In this document: piece after piece, positions 1-9,351 of the stretch
Position numbering within the stretch: the first letter of the stretch is position 1
Layout: each line of letters starts with the position of its first letter
Source of the DNA: Brachionus plicatilis
Taxonomy: Eukaryota > Rotifera > Eurotatoria > Ploima > Brachionidae
Length of the DNA: 64,000 nucleotides
Reading direction: 5' to 3'
Assembly: GCA_010279815.1 (NCBI GenBank)
Contig: QEOQ01000710.1
Coordinates: 388,161 to 452,160, forward strand
Made by a program: the position numbers and the translations under genes
The notes under the pieces: model-generated
Told to the model about the DNA's origin: nothing
The model's database searches: none
The model's input: only the letters and a program-made list of their open reading frames with translations

Positions 1-580
1 TTCGTTGTTCTTCGCCATTCTGGATGTCTCCTTTAGCACTTTCTCCTGAATTTCTGTATGTGTCAAACAGCCCGGCATTTTTAAGAGGGTTAATTGGCGT
101 GTTCCAACTTGCATCTCGCCTTCCATATTTTGGGAAAACCACATTGTCTTCTAATGAGTCATTAAACAAAGGCTCCCGCCACGACTCCCCGAATGCATTG
201 TGCGTTTGGATCGGCTCTAACAAAGATTTTAACCCATGATGTTCCTGCTCAGAACTGCTGTACAAATTTCGGCCTGTATTAGGAAAAGAACGTCCCCGAC
301 TATTCCCATTGCAACCTATTTGATCATCGTTTCGCCATTTGTTTGTTGGTTCGGATTTGATCGCTGACTTTTCCAAATAATCTTGGCGAACTTTTTCCGG
401 AGTCCCGTTGAGCAACTCATTTGAGTTGGCGAATTGAAAACAAGCATCTGACTTCTTCTACTGACCAGTCCAGAGGTTCATAGTGACTTTAAAAGCACTA
501 GCTACAACAATCATAGTTAAAGCTAGCACAGCTATGCTAAAACACAGCTGTACGAACAAAAACACGTGTTCATTCAACAT
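1..580 (-). pseudogene. N-terminal gag-like frame of a minus-strand LTR retrotransposon, cut by the window edge
   Basis: Seen: an ATG at 578-580 opens a frame of 40 residues that contains one strongly hydrophobic stretch (about residues 6-30). It meets TAG at 458-460, then the same frame stays open to the window start (about 150 codons), rich in Asn, Ser, Glu and Arg. The frame lies just downstream (minus strand) of a primer-binding-like site and an LTR-like block, the usual place for gag. Inference: gag or a gag-like leader protein. No capsid or zinc-knuckle motif is visible because the rest lies outside the window. The single TAG may be a mutation or a readthrough point. The hydrophobic leader is unusual for gag, so an unrelated ORF is possible. 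Confidence 0.45.
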
Positions 581-612
581 CGTGTACTTTTCTATTTTTT
601 TTTAAAGCTTAA

Positions 613-624
613 CCGCTGCCACCA
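613..624 (-). other. Primer-binding-site-like sequence
   Basis: Minus strand reads TGGTGGCAGCGG immediately after the LTR-like block. TGG is the usual start of a tRNA-primed site, and a site of this form is common in Gypsy-type elements. It sets the element orientation as minus. Confidence 0.5.
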
Positions 625-787
625 ATTTAATAGCGTGCGCTATTAAATATTTAAGAGAGAGAGGGAGAGAAAAACAAGAACAGCTTTCTTCTCTACTTCT
701 TTATTAATCAAATTAAAATAAAACAAAATATATATAAAGAAATCCAGCAAGGCCCAGAAGGCCGGGGTCTACTGGAGGGGGTGTTAC
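625..787 (-). repeat. Probable 5' LTR of a Ty3/Gypsy element
   Basis: Read on the minus strand, the block starts TGTAACACCCCC at 787. It carries a TATATATA stretch and an AATAAA signal and ends in a palindrome (625-648, 11-bp arms around TG). A TGG-starting primer-binding-like site follows directly. The length (about 160 bp) and order TATA, AATAAA, PBS fit a short LTR. The partner LTR is outside the window and the 3' end is not a clean CA, so the right border is approximate. Confidence 0.55.
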
Positions 788-867
788 AATATCATACGTA
801 CGTAGAATATTGTATTCAAAACGTTCTTTGGTTCCTTTTTTAGATTTTGCCGTCTCGATTATCACTA

Positions 868-1095
868 TCAACTGTTCATATTCGTCGAGTTTAGTGAAAG
901 TTCTTGTTTTTTTTGTTTTTGGTTTGTTTTTGGTTTGTTTTTGAGCTCGTCTTCCAACTTGAGTGCTTCAATACCAGCATAAAATTGTTCATTATGTTGA
1001 CGTTCTATATCGGAATCTATTATGGGACTCTCAAGGTCTGTTACCATCGATAGTAAAAGAACCAATAGGAAATTTTTTATTTTAAGGAATTTCAT
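868..1095 (-). CDS. Possible small secreted peptide, hypothetical
   Basis: A 75-residue frame starts with a plausible signal peptide (MKFLKIKNFLLVLLLS). An acidic then Lys/Gln-rich tail follows, encoded by a GTTTTTG-like simple repeat. No family is recognised. It lies between the LTR and the Transib element, with no neighbour that suggests a function. Low-complexity sequence and short length make a chance frame quite possible. Confidence 0.2.
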   Translation of the reverse strand: MKFLKIKNFLLVLLLSMVTDLESPIIDSDIERQHNEQFYAGIEALKLEDELKNKPKTNQKQKKQELSLNSTNMNS

Positions 1096-1163
1096 TTTCT
1101 AAAAAATAAAAATTTAAAATTTAAAATTTACTATTATAAATTAAAATTAATTAAAATTCAACA

Positions 1164-1168
1164 AGCAG
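1164..1168. other. Target site duplication AGCAG, left of the Transib element
   Basis: Identical to AGCAG at 4384-4388, directly abutting the two CACAG ends. Five bases is the Transib/RAG size. Confidence 0.75.
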
Positions 1169-1437
1169 CACAGAAATTTAATTTTGGTCAAAATTGGTCA
1201 AATTTTTATAAATTATTTATATATCTTGCTTTCAAACTTCCAAGGATTATTTTGTCTCAGAATTTCGAATTTGATGTTATTTTTTGAAAAATTTTTTCGG
1301 TTTTCAAGTAAAACAGCTTCTAATTAAAAAAAATAACAATTTAAACGTTTTCACGATTTTTAAACCGTAAAATTAAAAGTTTTTGAAAAAATAAATAAAA
1401 TTCTGATTTTTTATTCACTTTAAAAGTAATATGGTAA

Positions 1438-3318
1438 TTAAAAATCATTTTCATCATCTTCAAAATCATTAAAATCTTCATAATTTGAATACTGTTATTC
1501 TTTCTCTAAACAAGTTTCTTCACCATCCAAACTTTCTTCAAAATCTTCAGTTCCGTCAGATTCTTCTTCATTGTCTTCTTCTTGTAATAATCTCTGAATT
1601 TAGATTAATTCTTCGCTTTTATCATTTATTCTTTTTCTACGTTTGCCAATATTAAGACTTAATGTTGATAATAGTGGATCGGTTGTTATCAAAAGATGTT
1701 TAAAATGATCAGTATTTGTTAGAATTCGATTACTTTTTCTTGTATGGTGTAACCGAATACTTTTACTGTCTTTATTTCTAGATTCCTGAGCTTCTTCACT
1801 AAAATAACCGATCGGATACAATAATTTTGTACAAACTTCTGAACTGTGTATTAACATTTTATGTACTGATACAGGCATATAGAACCAATCATAATTTTTC
1901 ACATAAAAATTAAAAGTCTCATAACAATAATCTTGAAATTTTTCTAAGTCAATTTTTTTTGTTGAATTTATAACGCATAAAACAACAAACAATCGACGAA
2001 TTAAATATTCAGTTACACCTATTATTTCGGAAAATACCTTGTAGTTGCGAAACGCTCTCCTAGCAGTATTTCCATCATTTGATGTTCCAAAACCAGAGTC
2101 TTTCGGCATGTCCACATTTAGTCCAATTTTTTCTTTAAATTCTTTTTGAACCTTTGCTTTTTTACGCTTAAACATTGCTAAATGATCTTCATTTGATTTA
2201 CGAATTTGCCAAGTTCGAAATTCCAATCTGTAAGATAAATGCAATATAAACTCGAATGAACGTATACACATGTGAAGTGGGGAAATTCCAAGTTCAATGG
2301 CTTCATTATTTAGTTCTTTTTCGACTAATTTTTTCATGTTGTTCATTTCAACTGGAGTAGCGCCACAGATATTACATACCTTCTAAGCTGAATTTGCGCA
2401 AACTGCGTTTGCTGCTTTTCCGTCCAACATTGTTAATTTATTAGGAAATTTTACGTTTGCATATATCAAATTTTCATTATACGGTATTTCTATTTCCAAG
2501 CATTTCAAATTTTCCATTTGTGATTTCAAATACGAATATTCTTTCACTATCTCTTCAGTCGTTTCTTTTAGAAATTGAAATCTGATCGGTCGACAAAATC
2601 GAGTAGATGACGGTGAATTATTTTCCCAAAGATAATTTTTATTTTCATCAAATAGAAATAATGGAACGAGACTTGAGGTAAATAAGCTTGCATCGCTTGA
2701 ACTGTCTGGGGTATTAACATATCTCTGCTTAAATCTGGTGTAACCACTTGCTCCATCAAAACCCCATTTCGAAAACAATTCTAAATCAATCAAAATTTTC
2801 CCATTTATTCCACTTTCGATAAAACGATCACCGATTGTATGTATTTTTCTTAAAACAGGTTCAATTTGTAGTAATCGAGTTGCAGTCTCATCAAGAAGAT
2901 CCTGAACGTTCACTTCAGCTTTCAGTTCATCAACAACAATATCTTTATTAAATAATTGTCTTTTAGCATAAAGAATCTCGCTATAAATTGGATATATATC
3001 TGCGTTTTTTTGTTTTGCCATATTTCTGATAAGCTGATACGAGTCTTGAGTCAAGTTACAAGAAATCATCATTGAAAGCGCCTCATTTGCAGTTATTCTA
3101 ATCATTAATTTAGAATCAATCATTCGACAAATTTCTTTAGCACCATCTTTTCTTGTTAGAGAAAAATTTAATACTTTTGCTAGACTTAAACGGCAATTTC
3201 TTTTTGCATTTGATATCGAAGCTCTTAATAAGAGTTCGGTAGAGTTACTTTTTGCCATTTCATAAACTAGTTTGCGTTTTCTTTCATATGATAAAAAATG
3301 CCAAGGCTTAAGTTTTCT
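1438..3318 (-). pseudogene. Transib/RAG1-like DDE transposase with in-frame stops
   Basis: One coherent minus-strand frame, counted from the ATG at 3258. By motif alignment with the RAG1 core I see FDGASG (D168, D600-like), LDGK (D279, D708-like), VCNIC (C295/C298, the C727/C730 zinc pair), HKMLIH (H466/H471, the H937/H942 zinc pair) and EEAQESRNK (E492, E962-like). A TAG at 2383-2385 sits between the second Asp and the zinc Cys pair. TAA codons at 1600-1602 and 1495-1497 precede an acidic Glu/Asp tail ending at 1438. There is no frameshift between 3258 and 1438. The frame also continues 20 codons upstream of the ATG to 3318, in family-like sequence. A TAG in the core predicts a dead copy unless it is read through. 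The active-site layout is complete, so decay looks recent. The acidic tail could be chance, but it stays in one frame. Confidence 0.75.
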
Positions 3319-3398
3319 TTTTCTTTCTTTTGAATATAATAAAAAGTTAAAAAATTAAATTTAAGAATTAAAAATTTACTTTTATTTTTTTTGATAGA

Positions 3399-3710
3399 CT
3401 AGGATACTTTAGATATATTTTTGTTTTGTTCGAAAAAATTTAGATTTTTATCAAGCCATTCATGGTTATTTTTTTCAAAAAGACTTTTTTTAAAAGAGGC
3501 TGCTTTAAGTCTTGTATAAATTTTAAGTAACGTTTTATAGATTTCATCTTGAAATGATTTCGATTGCTCTTCATTTATTTCGAAAATAAATTTTTTTAAT
3601 ACGTAGCTTTTAAATTTAGTTGAATGTTCCATTAAAATTGGTTGTCTAATTTTCAAACTATTGTTAATAATGAATTCATACAACTCACAACGAGTAACAG
3701 AGTACCTCAT
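3399..3710 (-). CDS. N-terminal part or first exon of the Transib/RAG1-like transposase
   Basis: A 103-residue frame begins MRYSVTRCELYEF and ends shortly before the main transposase frame. It contains FEKNNHEWLDKN, which resembles the N-terminal region I associate with this transposase family. The 80-bp gap holds a stop in this frame. A GTATCC donor and an AAAAG acceptor are present, but the phase I can read does not join cleanly, so a short intron or a frameshift are both possible. It lies inside the element ends, supporting a shared origin. Confidence 0.5.
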   Translation of the reverse strand: MRYSVTRCELYEFIINNSLKIRQPILMEHSTKFKSYVLKKFIFEINEEQSKSFQDEIYKTLLKIYTRLKAASFKKSLFEKNNHEWLDKNLNFFEQNKNISKVS

Positions 3711-4383
3711 TTTTTTTCGATTCGATTATTCGTAGAATTTTAAATAATTTTTTCTCAATTTAATAATATAAATTTGTAAATATTTGCTTTTAAACACAGA
3801 AAATACCAAAACAATCATTTATTTTATTTTATCGAAAAAATGAAAAAGTTAACAAAATGCCATTTTCAGGCTTTAATATTTGTCTTATTCGGAAAAATTC
3901 GGAAAAAGTACAAATAAATACATAAACTAGGTGCAACTAAGTAACAAAATATAGATAAATGATAGCGGAACTCGGCGGGACTAATAACATAAAGTTCCAT
4001 TAATTTTCGAAAAAAACACAATTTTTCCTTGATTTAGAGCCGAAAAATACAGAAAATGGAAAAAGATATCAAATAAAGAATTAAATTTTTGGAAAGTATA
4101 ATTTAAAAGCTAAAATTTTCAAAAAATTTGAAAAGTTTGTTGAGTCCATTTTTTTCAAAATCTTAATTTCTCTAAATCAATCTTTTTTTTTTCAAAATAT
4201 AGCGATTTTTTGTTAACTTTGAGTAAAAAATGGAATACAAAATATTATACTTGAAATTTTTTTTTTTTCAAAAAATGTTAATACAGACGATTTGCTTTGA
4301 GAAAAAAATAATCTAAGTAGCAAATTTAAAAATTTATTTATTTTGATTAAATGACCAATTTTTCTCGTTCTTAAATCACTGTG

Positions 4384-4388
4384 AGCAG
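4384..4388. other. Target site duplication AGCAG, right of the Transib element
   Basis: Directly follows the CACTGTG terminus at 4377-4383 and matches the left copy. Confidence 0.75.
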
Positions 4389-5136
4389 TAATTAAAAAAA
4401 AAGAAAAAATTTAAATAATTTTATCAAAATTAACTGAATTTTTTTTTCAGTAGTATACTGAAATAGAAAATTTACTTTGATAATTACGGTTGCAAACGTA
4501 ATTATCGAAATTTACTTACCAAAATTTGATAATGATAAAAAATAAATATTTTTATCAACATTTACTAACTGACCAGTTTATTTCAATATTTTCGTTTTAT
4601 CAAAATTTACTATTACATATATATTTTTATTCCATTTTCTAAACAAAACTAAGACTAAATAACAAAAGAATACCAATCATAGGTCATTTTTACCCGAACG
4701 ACTCGAAATATTTTTCAAAAAATAAATATATAATTTTGTTAATTATAAGAATTTAGCATTAAATTCTTTATTGTTTAGACCAAGGTCTAGATAACAAAAC
4801 AGTTACTTTAGACTTTCCTTTTCATCCTTCAACAGTTTCATACACAAAAAGATGTTTTCGTTCGTTAGAAATTTTTTTTTGGGCAAATTCGAATTTCTTA
4901 TATTTTACTTTACTATATTTTTTAAACTTGATAACTAATAATTGAAAAATAGTAAATAAATACAAAATTAATAAATAAATAAGTAAATAAATAAAATTTT
5001 TTAAATTATCAAATTTTTTTAAAAAATATGATAATTTAAAAAAAACTCTTAATTTTGTATGCTGATAGAAAGACTTAAATTTTTTTTTTTTTGAAGATTT
5101 ATTTAATCTGAAAATTAATTTTAATTATTTTGCAAC
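4389..5136. other. AT-rich spacer with no gene seen
   Basis: Low-complexity A/T runs between the Transib element and the first Tigger-type element. No frame of note on either strand. Confidence 0.5.
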
Positions 5137-5138
5137 TA

Positions 5139-6527
5139 CAGTCAATCCTCGGTATTACGAACTACTTGGGCGGAAAATTGGGTATTCGATATATCGAAAT
5201 TCCCATATAAAATGATAGGGACCAGAAAATTTTTAAATCAAATTTTATTGATTAAAAATTCTAAGATAATAAATGCGAAATAAAACAAATAGTTAATTTT
5301 TTTGAAAAAAATCGGTAACAGATGGTTGCTTGGTAAAGCTACTTTCAATTATTAAATTTTCAATATTAAATAAAAAGCTAATTAACAATAATTAGTAATT
5401 GTCAAGTATTTATTTACTATTTTTTATTATCAAGGTCACAGTGAGTATTTTATGAATTTTCCCCCCGTAAAAATTCCCCCGTAAATTTTTCCCCTTTTTT
5501 TATTTTCCTCTTTACTGAAATTCACCTTTTTAAAAATTTAATTCTATGAACAATATTTTTTTTTAAATCTTCTTTAGAAAAAATTTTACTGGTCACAATA
5601 TTTAATTTGATTTTTGAAAAAACAGACAAAAAAATATATTATTTGATTATATTATTAAATTTTTAAAATGGTAAAAGTTAAATTTGTAAACAAAAAATTA
5701 AAAATTTCAAATTTGAATTTTAAAATAAATATAAATTTTAAAAAATTAAATTATTGAATTTACTTAAATTTTTACGAGTAAATATTAATTAATTGAATTA
5801 GCACAAAGGTGTTTATCAGGAATTAATGCAGATAAATATGTCGCTTTTTAAACTTTTTTTTAGCGTATTCGTAAAACTATAAAGTGTTTTTTAATTAGAT
5901 CATTTTATTATTTTTCGCTTTTTTTCAATTTAATTACTCAAAAATGTTTAAAAATGATAAATTATTTGATTAATTATAAAAGGGCAATTTTTTTTACAGG
6001 GGAAATCAATTAAGAGGGAAAATTAATAAGGGGGAAAATCTTTAAAGGAGAAAATATTTAATGGGGAAATTTTAAAGGGGGAATATCCATGTAGAATCGA
6101 GTGAATCGAGCGAAATTTTATAAATCAATATAAAATTTTATTGGTTAAAAATATGAAAAAATATTGCAATTTTGGAGTGAAAGATTGAATAATCTATTAT
6201 AATTTTATTTATATCCATTAAAAAAAAAGTAAAACGAAAATAAAATTCCGCTCAATTTACATTGAATTCACTCAAGATGTGTTAAATAACGAATGTCATT
6301 TTTTTAAAATTCGTTATATAAAGGTTTTTTTCTTAAGAAAAGTATTACTCGTTTTTTTTTCTTAGTTCTTTATATCGGGATTTCGTTATAAAGAGGTTTG
6401 TTGTATCAAAGAAAACAGTAATTAACAAATTAGCTAAGAAAATTAGCTATCTCTTTCCTATATAAAAAATCGGTTCCTGGATTCATATTCGTAATATAGA
6501 GGAGTTCATTATACGGAGGATCGACTG
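5139..6527. mobile_element. Non-autonomous Tigger/pogo-type (Tc1-mariner) element
   Basis: The left end reads CAGTCAATCCTCGGTATTA. The right end read inward is CAGTCGATCCTCCGTATAA. TA dinucleotides flank both (5137-5138, 6528-6529). Subterminal TTCGTTATAAAGAGG-like hairpin motifs resemble Tigger ends. No transposase frame is present in the 1389 bp, so it would depend on an autonomous relative. The fragment at 12880-13950 has a different terminus, so it is not the obvious partner. Confidence 0.75.
5459..6095. repeat. Inverted C-run and G-run blocks nested in the Tigger-type element
   Basis: 5459-5515 has a series of CCCC-containing blocks separated by AT (ccccccgtaaaaattccccc). 5998-6095 has the matching GGGG-containing series. 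Together they form a loose inverted repeat around about 480 bp of AT-rich sequence. This may be a second element nested in the first, or subterminal transposase sites. Confidence 0.4.
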
Positions 6528-6529
6528 TA

Positions 6530-7041
6530 TTCTAATATTTTAATTTTTGCTAGTTTTTAAAAAGCTTTAAAAGTCAATCGTCGATATTTTTAATTTCATT
6601 AGCAGATAATTTTGGTCTTAAAAGTTATTTTTGTATAAAAAAAAAGACTTGTGCGTAAATAAAAAATCAGAGTTAAAATCAAGTCACGGACTTAGAGCTT
6701 TTTTGATAAAAATTAGCAGATACGAAAAACAAAAAAACAGCGAAATAAAAAACTTTAATTGAATCTAAGCATTTACTTTTTTCATTTAATTTTTACAGGA
6801 AGTTTTTCAATTTGGATTTGTGAGCAGCTAAAAAAAATTGTGATATAGAAGATTTATGAGAAAAAAAAAACTTCAAATTACTTTTTAAATATTTTTATTT
6901 ATTTTTACTTTTTTGTTATAGTTCTTAAAAAGAAAAGTAAAAAGAAAAAAAATTCTAAACTTTTGTAACATGCTGTTATAAGGATGAATCGTCCATCTTG
7001 AATACTACAATTTCTGTAACACACTGATTTACAATGAATGA
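6530..7041. other. AT-rich spacer, no feature seen
   Basis: No frame, repeat or RNA gene recognised between the Tigger element and the CNH exon. Confidence 0.4.
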
Positions 7042-7218
7042 CTAAAAATTTCTTCTGTAAATGTTATCATGTCATGTTATCAAGTCGTAAAAAATTGTGT
7101 CAAAGTATGCACGGCCAAAAATCCCTTCAATGGATACAAATACCTGTGTGTTGCTTGTGTAGACGAGTTTTGTCTAATGCAATGGTATGATCCACTAAAC
7201 AATTTTATGCTTTTAAAG
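7042..7218 (+). pseudogene. Exon-sized CNH-domain fragment of a MAP4K-type kinase
   Basis: The open frame ends at a GT donor (GTAAAT at 7219). It reads YKYLCVACVDEFCLMQWYDP, then LNNFMLLK. The pattern YLC...LMQWY-P-L-FMLLK is the citron-homology domain signature of Ste20-type MAP4K kinases. Further family sequence was not found upstream. Downstream, only a weak match with an in-frame TAG occurs after the intron. It is therefore an isolated exon, either a captured or decayed fragment. The CNH domain normally acts in regulation of small-GTPase-linked stress signalling; no function is claimed here. Confidence 0.55.
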
Positions 7219-7305
7219 GTAAATTATTAAATTAAAAAAGAAAGTTTATTTAACTTTGAAATAGAGAATTAGCTATCCGGTTCCAAGTTCTTTGAATGTT
7301 TTTGA

Positions 7306-7644
7306 ATGAACAAAAATCTTCTAGAAAACGACTTTTTGACTCAAAATTGGGACCATTTTAGTCTGATGAAACTTAAGAAGAAAAACTTAAAAAATACTCA
7401 ATTGAAAAAAAATCTATTCCAAGTGACCACTCACTCAAAATATTTGCTAACTCGAAAGAGTCTAAAATCAATAGCTACATGCTTGAGTATGCCTCCCGAA
7501 AACATATCCAGTTATCACCTGAAATCCTTCGACACTGAAAATCAATTTTCAAAAAAAAAAGAAAAATTCTTGTGCAATACAAACGAGTACAAAAAAATTA
7601 TGATAGTTCAATGTGACTTTAACTCAAAATTGGAATCGGAATAA
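7306..7644 (+). CDS. Hypothetical ORF of 112 codons
   Basis: Lys/Asn/Ser-rich frame with no recognised motif, 90 bp after the CNH exon. It could be an unrelated chance frame or a diverged downstream exon. No signal peptide, membrane segment or zinc motif is visible. Confidence 0.15.
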   Translation: MNKNLLENDFLTQNWDHFSLMKLKKKNLKNTQLKKNLFQVTTHSKYLLTRKSLKSIATCLSMPPENISSYHLKSFDTENQFSKKKEKFLCNTNEYKKIMIVQCDFNSKLESE

Positions 7645-8269
7645 TTAGTTTGATAAACAATTGTTAAAAAAAAGAAGTTATTCAGTAAATTTTCGAGTTT
7701 TTTTTGATTAAACATTGTGTTTAATATTATTTGAATTGTGAATTTAAGAACAAAAAATTCTAACAAAAAAACAGGTTTTAGTTTTTTTCTTTTTTTTTTG
7801 TTTATAAATTTTTAATTCCCATTTTTAAAACGATTGAAGATAATTTGAATGTAATGTAATTAATGTAAAAAATTGATGCAATAGTACTTGTTACGCTTAA
7901 AACTATTTTTAACTAGAAAAATTTCATTATTCAAATTTGATCAAAAAATATTAAATGCGATATTAAGTTTTTAATTTTCAATTATTTAACGCATTTTTTA
8001 CAATTTCTTTCCTTTTTCAAATAATCAAAAATTACTAATTAATTAATTTACTTTGTGGAAGAAATAAATTAAAACAGATTTAAGATTTTAGTCGTTGTAG
8101 TTTTTTTTAGTATTTTACAAAAACTTGAAAGAATCCATCCATTTAAATATTAATTGTCAAACTTTTTTTTGGAATTTATCTACCCAGATTTTAAGTCACC
8201 AATTTTTTTTAATTTGTTACCTCTCTGCATAAAAAAAAGAAATGACATTGGTAATAAATTTTTTTTTAA

Positions 8270-8449
8270 AGGGAAAATGCTAAACCGTACAAAAATTTCA
8301 TACAAAAATTAAAGTTGTTCTATTTGAATGTGGCGGAAAATCATGGAATTATGTTGGATGGTCCGTCTGGTGGCGGAAAAACAGTGTCCAGAAACATATT
8401 GTTAAGAGCTCAAATGGGCGAAAAATCACAGAATAAACATTTTAAATAA
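8270..8449 (+). pseudogene. Dynein heavy chain AAA P-loop fragment
   Basis: A frame follows an AG acceptor after a T-rich tract and reads LKLFYLNVAENHGIMLDGPS with GGGKT directly after, ending at TAA. The pattern (hydrophobic helix, HG-M-GP-GGGKT) is the Walker A region of dynein AAA modules. Only about 60 residues are present, with no sensor or Walker B, so this is a fragment. Which dynein class it came from cannot be told. Confidence 0.5.
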
Positions 8450-8578
8450 ACTTACAATTGAAACAGTTGTTTTTTGTTTCAAAAATAAAAATAAAAATAA
8501 AAATCAACCACAAAAATTAAAATTATTTTACAGCAAACTTTTTGTAATCATTTGTAATCATTTGAATTTGAATTAAAC

Positions 8579-8905
8579 ATGGTAAAACAATTTCATAACT
8601 TGAATGAGAGAAATGAAATTGGTTTACCATATTTATTCAAAGGCTGATTTTTATCTAAAGCTCATTTAAGTAAATAAATCAGGCTTTTGAATGAGACATG
8701 GTATAACTATTTCATAACTTGTATGAGAGAAGTGAAATTAGTTTTCCATATTTAATTCAAATGCCTGATTTCAGTCGTGAGCTTAATAAGTAACTAAAAG
8801 TAAAAAAAATCAGAATTTTGATTACGAAATGGTAGAACAATTTCATAACTTGAATGAGAGAAGTGAAATTGATTTACCATATTTATTCAAAGTCTGAATT
8901 CAGTC
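8579..8905 (+). repeat. Three tandem units, each forming a long hairpin
   Basis: Units start near 8579, 8698 and 8829 (period 119-131 bp). Each begins ATGGTA, contains CATAACTTG-ATGAGAGAA and ends TTTACCATA or TTTTCCATA. The two ends of each core pair over about 17 bases around a 16-base loop. The rest of each unit holds a CTGATTT or CTGAATTCAGTC segment. Loop sequences are better conserved than spacers. Confidence 0.6.
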
Positions 8906-9351
8906 TTGGGCAAATTTAAGAAAAAAAACCCAAAAAAAATTTTTTTTTTATCTTTAATTCTTGCATAAGAGAAAAAATTTAATTATTTAGTGACACGTGA
9001 GCAATCTCAAGACGAAGCGTCTAATAAAGACAAAAAAAAAAAAGTGAATTAAAAAAAAAGCGCCTATCGATCCGCCGTAACAATCAATCAAGCTATTCTG
9101 TGTTTTAGAAGTTGTCAAACAATTGATCGATGATTAAAAATTACCCAATAATTTAAGAAGGGTCGCTGTCAAAATTTGAAAAGGTATTTAGTTTTTGTTC
9201 ATTATTTTTTCCATGAAATTTATTCAAGTGAAAGCTCCTAAACTAATTTAAAAAAGTAATTCTAATCTTTTTAAGTTTAATTTTTTGTGTGTTTTAAAGG
9301 CTTTAATTATATTTTTTAATTTTATTTGTCAATTAAGCATTTTAAATAAAT
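8906..9351. other. Spacer without recognised genes
   Basis: A/T-rich with a slightly GC-richer patch near 9060-9100 that has no readable frame. Confidence 0.35.

Larger units (their letters stand above)
1169..4383 (-). mobile_element. Transib/RAG1-superfamily DNA transposon, apparently complete
   Basis: Seen: the left end reads CACAGAAATTTAA. The right end read inward starts CACAGTGATTTAA. In both ends AAAATTGGTCA begins at base 22, so the two blocks keep identical spacing. The element is flanked by AGCAG on both sides (1164-1168 and 4384-4388). Inside is a minus-strand transposase with RAG1-core residues. Known: Transib elements and RAG recombination signals start with CACAGTG-like heptamers, and Transib makes 5-bp target duplications. 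The outer 670 bp on the right hold no recognisable gene, and no RAG2-like frame was seen. Length is 3215 bp. Confidence 0.8.

Noticed and set aside
781..800. Plus-strand reading of GGAGGGGGTGTTAC as a polypurine tract and LTR start
   Set aside because: The minus-strand reading has an LTR-like TATA and AATAAA and a primer site in the right order, so the minus orientation is preferred.
868..1095. Calling the signal-peptide ORF a confident gene
   Set aside because: Half of it is a translated GTTTTTG repeat and there is no promoter or homologue in view, so it is kept only at low confidence.
8579..8905. CRISPR-like array
   Set aside because: Units are long, hairpin-forming and without unique short spacers, and the context is eukaryotic.
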